Of a stretch of DNA of 13,775 bases, positions 1 to 7,135 are shown one piece after another; the stretch's first letter is position 1; each line of letters starts with the position of its first letter. Source of the stretch: Syntrophaceae bacterium (GTDB lineage Bacteria; Desulfobacterota; Desulfomonilia; Desulfomonilales; Desulfomonilaceae); NCBI GenBank assembly GCA_014874425.1, contig JACWAG010000184.1, forward strand, positions 1-13,775, read 5' to 3'. Under the pieces are notes generated by a model. That model was not told where the DNA came from. It saw only the letters and a list, made by a program, of their open reading frames with translations, and searched no databases. Both the position numbers and the translations under genes were made by a program.

Positions 1-1908
1 ACTTTTGAAGACATTGAGCGATATTTCGGGACAGAAATAGCCACTCTGGTCGACGGCGTCACAAAAATCAGCAAAATAGCCTTCCAGTCCAAAGAAGAAC
101 GGCAGGCCGAGAATTTTCGAAAAATGATCCTTGCCATGAGCCGGGATATTAGAGTGCTCCTCGTCAAACTGGCTGACCGTCTCCACAACATGCGAACTCT
201 TTCTCATATGCCGCGGGAAGCGCAGATACGAATATCCCGTGAAACCATGGAAATTTATGCTCCCTTGGCGGCCCGTCTGGGGATTTTCTGGCTAAGGACC
301 ACCCTTGAGGACCTCGCCTTTGAATACCTGGAGCCCGATCGCTACGAGTTCATACAAAAGCGACTTGAGGAATCTGTTGAGGAAAGAGAGGAATATGTCA
401 ACAAAGTCCTCAACATAATCGGCGAGAAGCTTAAAAAAGAAAACATTAAAGCCATTACAAAAGGAAGAAATAAAGATATATGCAGTATTCACAGGAAGAT
501 GCTGTCCCAAAAACTCGAATTCGATCAGTTGCATGACCTTACGGCGTTCCGAATAATTCTAGACTCTGTCAGTGAATGTTATACGGTTCTGGGATTAATA
601 CATGCTTTATGGAGACCTGTTCCCGGAAGATTTAAAGATTATCTCGCTATGCCTAAAAGTAACGGCTACCAATCGCTTCACACAACGGTTATCGGTCCGG
701 AGGGTCATAGGATAGAGATCCAGATCAGGACGCACGAAATGGACTTGATAGCTGAAGAAGGCATAGCCGCTCACTGGTCCTATAAGGAAGGCAGGTCTGT
801 GACCCCGGAGGACACTAGGGTCGTAAATTGGTTGCGCCAGATGATGGAGTGGCAGCAAGATCTTGATGACCCCAGAGAATTCCTGGAAAATGTTAGGGTC
901 GATCTGTACCCTGATGAAGTTTATGTATTTACACCCAGGGGCGATGTCAAAGAATTTCCGCGAGGCTCGTCCCCCTTGGACTTCGCATATTCTATACATA
1001 CCGAGGTTGGAAATAGTTGTGTCGGCGCTAGGGTAAATGGAAAAATGGTGTCCCTCAAATACGAACTTGTCACCGGAGACACCGTTGAAATCATTACCTC
1101 AGCACACCAAAAACCTGGAAAGGATTGGCTCAAGCATGTAAAGACAGGAAGAGCAAGAACCAAAATCCGCCACTATCTCATGAGCCAAGAGCGCGAGAAG
1201 GCCATCGAGATCGGTAGGGATTCCGTTGAACGGGAACTTCGGCGATGGAAAATTGATCTAAAACGCGTCGAAAAGGATGGTGGGATCCATAAGATTGCTC
1301 AGGAGTTTAATTTCAAGACAGAACCTGAACTCTACGTGGCAATCGGACATGGCCGTCAATCAGCAAAGGCTATTGTAACCAAGCTAGTTCCCCAAAGCGA
1401 ACGGGAACAGCAAAAGGTTATAGCTTTAGAGGAAAAACTTAAAACACCAAAGAGACCGACTGGGAAAAGTGGGGTTAAGGTTCAGGGCCTTTCGGACATG
1501 CTGGTCCATTTCGCGAAATGCTGCAATCCTTTGCCTGGCGATCCAATACAAGGCTTCATAACGCGTGGAAGAGGCGTGACGATTCACAAAATTGATTGCG
1601 TTAATCTCCCGGACGCAGACCCGAAGAGGATCGTAGAAGCTAGTTGGGATGATGATCAGTCGCTCGTAAGAACTGTCAAGATCGGATTAATCTCGGAAAA
1701 TAAGCCTGGGATGCTGGCGGCGATAAGCGGAGTCTTCACTTCAAATGACTCGAATATTATTCAGGCAAATGTTGTCTCGTTTGATGAAACCAACGCTCGA
1801 GGAACTTTTCTGGTAGGTGTCCGGAACGTCGAGCATTTGACCCGAATCATCAACGCCCTGAAAAAGGTTAAAGGTGTTCGGGAAGTTGAACGACGGGGAA
1901 CCGTCTGA
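1..1908 (+). CDS. rel: Bifunctional (p)ppGpp synthetase/hydrolase, RelA/SpoT family (5' partial)
   Basis: The frame is open from base 1, so the gene begins before the window; 635 codons are visible. The protein makes and degrades (p)ppGpp, the stringent-response alarmone, in the cytoplasm. Seen: the end of the HD hydrolase domain, with KLADRLHNMRTL at window residues 56-67 (its Asp and Asn match the D144/N148 pair of streptococcal Rel). The HDxxED motif should lie just upstream of the window. The synthetase domain follows, with HDLTAFRII and RFKDYLAMPK (210-219). RxKD is the motif known from bifunctional enzymes, whereas monofunctional RelA has ExDD. NGYQSLHTTV and EIQIRT complete it. Then come a TGS domain (about 305-367), the conserved Cys pair in AKCCNPLPGD (507-508) and a C-terminal ACT domain (about 559-635). 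All regulatory domains are present. It converges on rpmB across 52 bp. Confidence 0.97.
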   Translation, partial: TFEDIERYFGTEIATLVDGVTKISKIAFQSKEERQAENFRKMILAMSRDIRVLLVKLADRLHNMRTLSHMPREAQIRISRETMEIYAPLAARLGIFWLRTTLEDLAFEYLEPDRYEFIQKRLEESVEEREEYVNKVLNIIGEKLKKENIKAITKGRNKDICSIHRKMLSQKLEFDQLHDLTAFRIILDSVSECYTVLGLIHALWRPVPGRFKDYLAMPKSNGYQSLHTTVIGPEGHRIEIQIRTHEMDLIAEEGIAAHWSYKEGRSVTPEDTRVVNWLRQMMEWQQDLDDPREFLENVRVDLYPDEVYVFTPRGDVKEFPRGSSPLDFAYSIHTEVGNSCVGARVNGKMVSLKYELVTGDTVEIITSAHQKPGKDWLKHVKTGRARTKIRHYLMSQEREKAIEIGRDSVERELRRWKIDLKRVEKDGGIHKIAQEFNFKTEPELYVAIGHGRQSAKAIVTKLVPQSEREQQKVIALEEKLKTPKRPTGKSGVKVQGLSDMLVHFAKCCNPLPGDPIQGFITRGRGVTIHKIDCVNLPDADPKRIVEASWDDDQSLVRTVKIGLISENKPGMLAAISGVFTSNDSNIIQANVVSFDETNARGTFLVGVRNVEHLTRIINALKKVKGVREVERRGTV

Positions 1909-1927
1909 ATAGAAAATCACAAGGTCC

Positions 1928-1944
1928 GAACTGATAGCCGGTTC
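1928..1944 (-). terminator. Weak hairpin between convergent rel and rpmB
   Basis: GAACTG (1928-1933) and CGGTTC (1939-1944) pair as a 6-bp stem with one G-U pair and a 5-nt loop. On the minus strand, downstream of rpmB, the stem is followed by ACCTTGTGATTTTC, a poor U-tract. On the plus strand there is no U-tract. It could be a weak terminator for rpmB. The right arm also belongs to a longer-range inverted repeat reaching into the end of rel, so the structure is ambiguous. Confidence 0.25.
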
Positions 1945-1960
1945 CCGCCCGCCTAGTTGA

Positions 1961-2155
1961 TCAAGGGGCCTTCTTAATGACATTCGCCCTTATGCATCGT
2001 GTACAAACTTTAGCCCTTCTTACACGTCCGGAAGGCTCGATAATTCTTAACTTCTGAAGATTCGGCAAAGATATCTTCTTTGTGCGGTTGTGAGCGTGGC
2101 TGACATTATAGCCTCTCAGCGGTTTTTTACCGCAAACTTCGCAAACTCTGGACAT
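1961..2155 (-). CDS. rpmB: 50S ribosomal protein L28
   Basis: A 64-residue large-subunit ribosomal protein of the usual length for short bacterial L28. It opens MSRVCEVCGKKP and carries the family's basic core around SHAHNRTKK. Two CxxC pairs (C5/C8 and C51/C54) mark the zinc-binding form of L28, as opposed to the paralogous type that has lost the cysteines. A clear AGGAG lies 7 nt before the ATG. It is the last gene of the minus-strand group, 38 bp after the DUF1844 gene. A zinc-containing L28 could be replaced by a Cys-less paralogue under zinc limitation in some bacteria; no such paralogue is in this window. Confidence 0.97.
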   Translation of the reverse strand: MSRVCEVCGKKPLRGYNVSHAHNRTKKISLPNLQKLRIIEPSGRVRRAKVCTRCIRANVIKKAP

Positions 2156-2193
2156 GTTCTTTCTCCTATAAATGACACTTCATTTTGAACAAA

Positions 2194-2616
2194 TTATTTA
2201 GACATTTCAACGAAAGCCATTCTTAACTGAAACAGGGTGTCATCTATAAGTTTTTTTTCCTGTTCTGTCAGATTTCCTCTCGTTTTTAACTCTAATAGTG
2301 ATATCAGATCAATTGTTTGACTGGCGCCTTCCAGGTCTGGCTCCATCGGTTCCTTCATGTCAGGCGTTCGGATCAGACCAAGCTGAAACAACGCTGTTTG
2401 GGCTAAGCTTGTGATCAATGTTGAGAACTCAACCGGCGCTCTTGGTCCACGTTCTTTCTTTCTTGGTTCGTCCTTGGGCGCTTCCTGTGATTGAGCGGGC
2501 GCTTCTTGTTGCTGTTTCTGAGGTTCTTGAGGTTGGTCGGGGGTTCCTTCCGCAGAAAACCGTCTTTTATCACTAACTTTAAACCCTTGGGTTTCTTCGT
2601 TCTCGTAATCCGCCAT
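2194..2616 (-). CDS. DUF1844 domain protein
   Basis: A 140-residue protein of unknown function. Residues 1-60 are hydrophilic and low in complexity, rich in Gln, Pro, Glu and Lys, and likely disordered. Residues from about 62 to the end match the DUF1844 pattern: FSTLITSLAQTALFQLG, then a helix with QTIDLISLLELKTRGNLT, then LFQLRMAFVEM. There is no signal peptide and no catalytic-looking motif. GAGGAGA lies a few bases before the ATG. It sits between the J-protein gene and rpmB. From general knowledge, DUF1844 genes are common in Deltaproteobacteria and related phyla and are often near housekeeping genes; no role is assigned here. Confidence 0.9.
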   Translation of the reverse strand: MADYENEETQGFKVSDKRRFSAEGTPDQPQEPQKQQQEAPAQSQEAPKDEPRKKERGPRAPVEFSTLITSLAQTALFQLGLIRTPDMKEPMEPDLEGASQTIDLISLLELKTRGNLTEQEKKLIDDTLFQLRMAFVEMSK

Positions 2617-2661
2617 TATATCTCTCCTCTTTACGGAAGTAATTTGGGGAGTTCACACTAA

Positions 2662-2674
2662 AACATAGTATGTT
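2662..2674. promoter_or_regulatory. 13-bp palindrome, candidate operator
   Basis: AACATAGTATGTT is a perfect inverted repeat of two 6-bp arms around one central base. It overlaps the proposed -10 element of the promoter for the DUF1844-rpmB pair, the usual position of a repressor site. No regulator is identified. Confidence 0.35.
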
Positions 2675-2698
2675 ACAAAAAATAGTTTATCTTTTCAA
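2670..2698 (-). promoter_or_regulatory. Candidate sigma70 promoter for DUF1844-rpmB
   Basis: Read on the minus strand: TTGAAA, 17-nt spacer, TAACAT. The -35 lies in the last codons of the J-protein gene and the -10 just after its stop. It would let DUF1844 and rpmB be transcribed apart from the chaperone genes. The -10 matches the consensus at four of six positions. Confidence 0.4.
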
Positions 2699-3634
2699 GA
2701 AATTATTTCGGGGACGCAAAGGATTGAGTTTTTCAAATTCTTCAACAAGTTTTCTGGATATGCCGTCAATCTTCTCCGGTAAAACCACATTGACCTTTAC
2801 AAGGAAATCTCCTCTAACTGGGTCCCTTAATGAAGGAAATCCCTTGCCTCTGAACCTGAAAGACGTCGCGTTCTGAACTCCAGCGGGAATCCTTAAAGCG
2901 ACTTTTCCGTCCGGGAACGGTATTTCAATCCTGGCGCCAAGAAGAGCCTCGCCAAGTGTTACAGGGACATTCAGAAAAATATCTTTGCCTTCACGTCTAA
3001 AAAATCTGTGATCTTTTACCGATAAGCTTAAGAAAAGATCCCCCGGTCTGCCTCCTCGAGTTGAAGGGCGTCCCTGACCGCTGACTCTAATCCTGGAACC
3101 GTTATCCACACCAGCCGGTACATAAACTTCTAGTGTTTTGTAAGGTGTGGAAACAGATTTTTTTGTCCCATGGTAAGCTTCAAGAAAGGTTACCTCTAGA
3201 TCTTGTTCAAGACGTGAAGCTTTGGCATTGTCAGCATTAGGTGACCTCATTCGATGAGAAGCTCCGAACATTTCGGAAAACCATTCCTCAGCCGGTGAAG
3301 GTCCTTTCGTTCCAAAAAAATTAGACCCATTGAAATTATTTCTCCGAAAACGACCGGCGCCAAAAGCCGATCCATCTCTGAAAAATTGCTCAAATCCCCC
3401 TTGAGAAAAGCCGGCTTGCCCAGAGGCGCACATATCGTATTCCTGTCGGCGCTGTTTATCGCTAAGGATTTCGTACGCCTGGGATATCTCTTTGAAACGA
3501 GCCTCCGCCGTTTTGCTGCTAGAGTTGAGATCAGGGTGATAACGTCGAGCCAATTTTCGATAAGCTGATTTTATTTCAGCGTCGGTAGCGTTTTTCTCGA
3601 CCCCTAGGGCCTTGTATGGGTCAATATTTTCCAT
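2687..3634 (-). CDS. DnaJ-class co-chaperone without zinc finger (CbpA type)
   Basis: A 315-residue J-domain protein that should stimulate the ATPase of a DnaK-type Hsp70 and deliver unfolded clients in the cytoplasm. Seen: J domain at residues 4-69 with the essential HPD at 33-35 and KLARRYHPDLN. A Gly/Phe/Asn-rich linker (about 70-130) follows, then two beta-rich substrate-binding domains starting near RLEQDLEVTFLEAYHGTKK and including VYVPAGVDNGSRIRVSGQG and LRIPAGVQNATSFRFRGKGFPS. The four CxxCxGxG repeats of true DnaJ are absent, which makes it CbpA/DnaJ2-like. The start has GGAG only 3 nt before ATG. It follows hsp20 by 61 bp in the same direction, so holdase and co-chaperone are probably co-expressed. 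No dnaK or grpE is in the window. Confidence 0.93.
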   Translation of the reverse strand: MENIDPYKALGVEKNATDAEIKSAYRKLARRYHPDLNSSSKTAEARFKEISQAYEILSDKQRRQEYDMCASGQAGFSQGGFEQFFRDGSAFGAGRFRRNNFNGSNFFGTKGPSPAEEWFSEMFGASHRMRSPNADNAKASRLEQDLEVTFLEAYHGTKKSVSTPYKTLEVYVPAGVDNGSRIRVSGQGRPSTRGGRPGDLFLSLSVKDHRFFRREGKDIFLNVPVTLGEALLGARIEIPFPDGKVALRIPAGVQNATSFRFRGKGFPSLRDPVRGDFLVKVNVVLPEKIDGISRKLVEEFEKLNPLRPRNNFLKR

Positions 3635-3695
3635 CTACTCCAATCAACCACAAAACAAAAGACGTTCAGACTGTAATGTTAAGTATCCAAAGTAA

Positions 3696-4136
3696 TCAGT
3701 CTCTACATTCAATCCGAACACACTGGTGAGGCTCGTCTTTTGACTTAGGAAGATAAAGATCAAGGATTCCATCTATGTATCTTGCCTTAACCTGATCGAC
3801 GTCCACAGGTCCCGGAACATTGAAACTACGTTCAAAATAACCTTCAACTCTTTCAATTGTGTGATACGCGGCGTAGTCCACTTCAGTTTGTTCCACTCTA
3901 TGCCCCGAGATCACAAGCTTTCTTCCCATAAGTTCAATATCTATATTCTCTTTTCCGACTCCAGGTAACTCGGCCCTAAATATGTACGCGTCGTTTGTTT
4001 CGAGAATGTCCACAGCGGGGAACCAGCAAGTCCGCTTTTTTGACGGAGAGTCCTCCGAAGGCAAGTCCCCGAATCGACTAACCCGCTCCTGGAAATTTAA
4101 CAAGCCTCTCAAGGGGTCCCACTTTACAAGAGTCAT
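3696..4136 (-). CDS. hsp20: Small heat-shock protein, Hsp20/alpha-crystallin family
   Basis: A 146-residue ATP-independent holdase that binds unfolding proteins as oligomers. Seen: N-terminal MTLVKWDPLRGLLNFQERV, typical of bacterial sHsps. The alpha-crystallin domain spans about residues 40-133, with FRAELPGVGKENIDIEL, EGYFERSFNVPGPVD and the GILDLYLPK signature (123-131). A V-x-I tail motif at 140-142 is the kind that docks between dimers. I start it at the ATG at 4136, 7 nt after GGAGG. The frame extends to a TTG two codons earlier (4142), but that sits only 1 nt from GGAGG. It has its own promoter and a short leader in which the start codon can pair with upstream bases. dnaJ-like, DUF1844 and rpmB follow. 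Confidence 0.95.
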   Translation of the reverse strand: MTLVKWDPLRGLLNFQERVSRFGDLPSEDSPSKKRTCWFPAVDILETNDAYIFRAELPGVGKENIDIELMGRKLVISGHRVEQTEVDYAAYHTIERVEGYFERSFNVPGPVDVDQVKARYIDGILDLYLPKSKDEPHQCVRIECRD

Positions 4137-4157
4137 TCCCAAGCCTCCGATGGAATA
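4134..4157 (-). promoter_or_regulatory. Start-codon hairpin of hsp20, possible RNA thermometer
   Basis: In the mRNA, UAUUCC (plus-strand 4157-4152) can pair with GGAAUG (4139-4134): five Watson-Crick pairs and one U-G. The 3' arm contains the AUG start codon, and the 12-nt loop holds the GGAGG ribosome site. A short, AU-containing stem over the start of a small heat-shock gene is the layout of known sHsp RNA thermometers. The stem is short and no folding energy was calculated. Confidence 0.35.
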
Positions 4158-4166
4158 GTCTAACGT

Positions 4167-4186
4167 ATTGATGTTATTAAATCAAT
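4167..4186. repeat. Inverted repeat in the hsp20 leader
   Basis: ATTGAT (4167-4172) and ATCAAT (4181-4186) flank an 8-nt spacer, just downstream of the predicted hsp20 transcription start. It may be an upstream leader hairpin or an operator. It does not match the CIRCE element bound by HrcA. Confidence 0.3.
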
Positions 4187-4198
4187 TAACTCGTCTGA

Positions 4199-4227
4199 AG
4201 ATTAAGTTGTTTTTTGCATATAGTCAA
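4199..4227 (-). promoter_or_regulatory. Sigma70-type promoter of hsp20
   Basis: On the minus strand: TTGACT (-35), exactly 17 nt, then TAATCT (-10). This predicts a start near 4192 and a leader of about 56 nt. No sigma32 consensus and no CIRCE is visible, so heat control, if any, may be post-transcriptional. It lies in the 149-bp gap after the MltD-like gene, where no convincing terminator is seen. Confidence 0.55.
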
Positions 4228-4285
4228 GAGCAAACCACGTTCAATATTTCCATTCAATGGCCTGTCACATTTTAAGCCGAACCTT

Positions 4286-5326
4286 TCATTTATGATTGGT
4301 TGGAGCCAAGTACCCGGACTCCTGAAGCTTCTGCAACAATACACGGCCGGATCCGGAAGGGACGGCAATGGAATGTATTAATGGGCGGCCATTTGCCTTT
4401 GCCGGAAAAATCCCGGAATTAGGTTTAATTTTAGGGTTCAGTTCAAGGATCAATCTTGGAGAGACTTTAACAAATTTGGCCACGTCTCCGATTGAAAGGT
4501 CCTTGGTCAATTCGATGGAAGTAATGTTGTCATATGTCAGAGGAACCGGGTCCGCATACTTGAGCCCATACAGGGACTTGTTCATCCCGATTATCTTTAA
4601 TGCGGCCCATCTTCCAAGCATATCTTCAACACTGTTTGGCAATGGAATGTCCCAAACACTGGATGAATTCCATTTTTCCATTAAATCCTTGGTTGTTTTC
4701 AATGACAGCGCGTAAGCGACCGAGGACATCAACCAGCCTGCCACTAACTCCTGTTTAAGGTTCTTTATACGATGAGCGAAGCACGCTGTGGCCAGATGGA
4801 TATCCAATCGATCATCTCTCCAAGTGTCATCGTACATTTCCACTCCCTCACTGGAACTACACGGTCTATCCAGGGCCCATACTCCGGCCGACCTATTAAA
4901 ATTCAAGGACCGAATCGTTCCAGCCAACACAGGGGCCAACCAAGCAAAGTCCTGAGGGATACCTTCTTTGGAAAAGATTTCTTCAAAGATCCATGAATAT
5001 TTCCGTTTTTCCTTTAACCACTCACCCAATACGCTACGAGCGTCGAACAGCAGAAAATTGACTTGGAACTCAATTCTGGCCTTAACATCGGGTCTGGTGA
5101 TTGGAACTTTTTCACCGCCAAGTTCAAAACCGTCAGCAAATAATGAGTTAGGTATAGAAAACGAAGGGCAGCCACTGGTTGAGGTATTCGGCCTTGGAAC
5201 GGAGGGTGACGCTGTGTGACTCTGGCTGGGCGCCAAAAACAAGAATATGAATCCCAGAATCCAACTGATGCAATTTATGTTGAAGCATTTTTTAGATATT
5301 ACCAATTGAATCGCTTTTTCACTCAC
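4286..5326 (-). CDS. Exported MltD-like protein with degenerate lytic-transglycosylase domain
   Basis: 346 residues. A hydrophobic segment (about 20-34) followed by SQSHTAS suggests a signal peptide and a periplasmic location. Residues about 108-258 align by eye with the SLT domain of MltD-type lytic transglycosylases: EGIPQDFAWL (EGxPxDLxYL), DDRLDIHLATACFAHRIKNL (the DERRDP...A..YL.DL helix), GWLMSSVAYALSL (W.LALAAYNAG) and the C-terminal AALKIIGMNKSLYG. Residues 270-325 resemble the LysM-like region that follows in MltD. The catalytic stretch is gone: the usual VESGF reads VLAGT (Glu to Leu134), GLWQFMP reads GVWALDRP and YNAG reads YALS. It is probably a non-enzymatic peptidoglycan-binding or scaffold protein. 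Start: GTG directly after an in-frame stop, with TAAGGAG upstream. It lies 25 bp after the TPR gene, so the two are very likely co-transcribed. Family placement is moderately sure, loss of activity inferred. Confidence 0.7.
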   Translation of the reverse strand: MSEKAIQLVISKKCFNINCISWILGFIFLFLAPSQSHTASPSVPRPNTSTSGCPSFSIPNSLFADGFELGGEKVPITRPDVKARIEFQVNFLLFDARSVLGEWLKEKRKYSWIFEEIFSKEGIPQDFAWLAPVLAGTIRSLNFNRSAGVWALDRPCSSSEGVEMYDDTWRDDRLDIHLATACFAHRIKNLKQELVAGWLMSSVAYALSLKTTKDLMEKWNSSSVWDIPLPNSVEDMLGRWAALKIIGMNKSLYGLKYADPVPLTYDNITSIELTKDLSIGDVAKFVKVSPRLILELNPKIKPNSGIFPAKANGRPLIHSIAVPSGSGRVLLQKLQESGYLAPTNHK

Positions 5327-5351
5327 TCCTTAATAGATAATCACAACTCTT

Positions 5352-7094
5352 TTACTTTCCTGACTGAGATGTTTCAGCTTTTTCCAATTTGTGAAGCTTT
5401 TCCTGAACAAGAATATTATGTGGATTGAGAGACAAAGACTTTTGATAGGCTTCCCGAGCCTCATTTAGTCGATTTCTGGCGGCAAGGACGTCTCCAAGGT
5501 GTTCTGCTATGATGGGATCACCTTTCACCTTTTGGCTCGCCTTCTCCAAGTATTTTAGCGCCTCATCAACCTTGCCCGCCTTGAACAGTACCCAAGCTAG
5601 TGAGTCGGCTATGTATCCATCGTCAGGTTTGATTTCTAGGGCCTTCCGAACCAGTTTTTCAGCGCGGTCCATGTCCTTGCCCATAATAGCTAGAGTATAT
5701 CCGATAAAATTCATTGCGCTCGCGTCGTCGGGTTTCTCTTTCAGAATCTTTTCCATCGTTGAAAGGCTGAGCGAACGCATTGCGCTTTTTTCATAGGAAT
5801 TTCCCAAGGAGTACATAAGCTTGACATTGGCTGGAGCAAGACCAAGACCCTTGTTGTATTCATTTATAGCCTCAGTATATCGATATAACTCCTCCAGGAT
5901 TGATCCTTTTATGTGAAAGATCTCGGGATCTTTAGGTTCCACTTCGATCGCCTCGTCAATATATTTAAGCGATTTTGCAAAATCCTTCGTGTTAAGGAAC
6001 ATCAATGTGAGAACAACCCTTGAATTAATATAAGAAGGTTGACCTTTCTCGATCTTGTTGAATTCCTTTTCCGCCTCATCCGGTTTCCCCTGCTCTCTCA
6101 AGACGCGGCCTAAATGAAATCGAACCTGGTCCCATCCAGGCTTGGTTTCTAAAATCTTGTCAAAAAGCTGTCTCGCCTTATCGAATTGTTTCTGTTCAGC
6201 CAGCAGCAACGCCATTTTAATCTGTATCCCGAGATTGGACGGCGCCAACTTTGACAACTCTTCCAATGTTTGATACGACTCACTATATTTCTTTTGGCTT
6301 GCCAAGACCTGTGCCAGATTCAGCCTGGCGGCAAGATTGAAATGATCTAGCGCTAAAGCCTTTCTGTAGCTGTCCTCGGCTTTTGAAAACTGTTTCTGAA
6401 TCGCGTAAATTCCGCCCAGTTCGACGTAGGCCTGGGCAGCGCTCTCTCCTCTTCGTTCGACAAGACTGTTAAAAATATCAATCGCTTTGTCATACTGCTC
6501 ATCTTCGATATAAACTTTACCAAGATAGAAATAGCCCTCTTTCTCATCCGGAAAACGCTCAATCATTTGGTTGAAAGTCTTTTCAGACTCCTTCAACATC
6601 CTGTGGGACGCTTGTAAAGATCCCAAGAATATATAGAGATCTCGGTCATCCGGTTTCAGGTCCAGGGCTCGGTGATAGGCTTCGATGGCTTTGTTGGAAT
6701 CTCCAGTAACCGTGTATATTTTGCCCAATATTGTGTAAGCTTCCGAAGATTTCGGGTTCAACGTAACAGCATTCTTAGCCATTACTATGGCATCCGCTAT
6801 CTTTCGGTTCCTCGCAAGAACGGCCGCAATCCTCATGTGCAGGTAGGCTGATCCGGGGTCAAGATCCAGGGCGCGTTTGAAATAATTCAACATGCTCTCA
6901 TTATCACCCAAAGATTCGGACTCTTCTCCCATCAGAAAGAACAGCCCTGGGTCCTTGTCCATGTCCGGCGCAAGAATGGTCTTCTTGTGTCCTGTGTCGT
7001 CAACTCCTATCAAGGCCATACCCGCCGAAAACCAAACCAGAACAACAAGTAAACTTAAAGAAAAACAACAGGCGTAAGAGGTTCTTTTTGTCAT
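5352..7094 (-). CDS. Exported tetratricopeptide-repeat (TPR) protein
   Basis: 580 residues. A positively charged start (MTKR) and a hydrophobic stretch to about residue 27 (ending SAGMA) form a likely signal peptide. It is not a lipoprotein by any clear lipobox. The rest, from about residue 49 to 570, is a run of roughly fifteen 34-residue TPRs with the usual W/L-G-Y-A-F-A-P pattern, for example YTILGKIYTVTGDSNKAIEA and IAEHLGDVLAARNRLNEA. It has no enzymatic domain, so it probably acts as a protein-protein scaffold in the periplasm or at the outer membrane. The frame opens at a GTG at 7118, but the ATG at 7094 is preferred because GAGGA lies 4 nt before it and the signal peptide then starts normally. 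It follows rpe by 41 bp and precedes the MltD-like gene by 25 bp. Confidence 0.9.
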   Translation of the reverse strand: MTKRTSYACCFSLSLLVVLVWFSAGMALIGVDDTGHKKTILAPDMDKDPGLFFLMGEESESLGDNESMLNYFKRALDLDPGSAYLHMRIAAVLARNRKIADAIVMAKNAVTLNPKSSEAYTILGKIYTVTGDSNKAIEAYHRALDLKPDDRDLYIFLGSLQASHRMLKESEKTFNQMIERFPDEKEGYFYLGKVYIEDEQYDKAIDIFNSLVERRGESAAQAYVELGGIYAIQKQFSKAEDSYRKALALDHFNLAARLNLAQVLASQKKYSESYQTLEELSKLAPSNLGIQIKMALLLAEQKQFDKARQLFDKILETKPGWDQVRFHLGRVLREQGKPDEAEKEFNKIEKGQPSYINSRVVLTLMFLNTKDFAKSLKYIDEAIEVEPKDPEIFHIKGSILEELYRYTEAINEYNKGLGLAPANVKLMYSLGNSYEKSAMRSLSLSTMEKILKEKPDDASAMNFIGYTLAIMGKDMDRAEKLVRKALEIKPDDGYIADSLAWVLFKAGKVDEALKYLEKASQKVKGDPIIAEHLGDVLAARNRLNEAREAYQKSLSLNPHNILVQEKLHKLEKAETSQSGK

Positions 7095-7135
7095 ATATTC
7101 CTCATTATAATAAGTCACTTAAGCAAACATTCCAT

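Noticed and set aside
607..999. 130-codon open frame on the minus strand inside rel
   Set aside because: It lies opposite the conserved synthetase and TGS regions and has no family features.
4137..4142. TTG start two codons upstream of the hsp20 ATG
   Set aside because: It is only 1 nt from GGAGG, while the ATG at 4136 has a 7-nt spacing and matches the usual sHsp start.
3635..4285. CIRCE or sigma32 heat-shock promoter for hsp20-dnaJ
   Set aside because: Searched by eye; neither TTAGCACTC-N9-GAGTGCTAA nor a sigma32 -35/-10 pair was found.
7095..7118. GTG start for the TPR gene and a TATAAT just upstream of its ATG
   Set aside because: The ATG at 7094 has a better ribosome site and a normal signal peptide. 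The TATAAT has no -35 at proper spacing, and transcription would begin inside the ribosome site.
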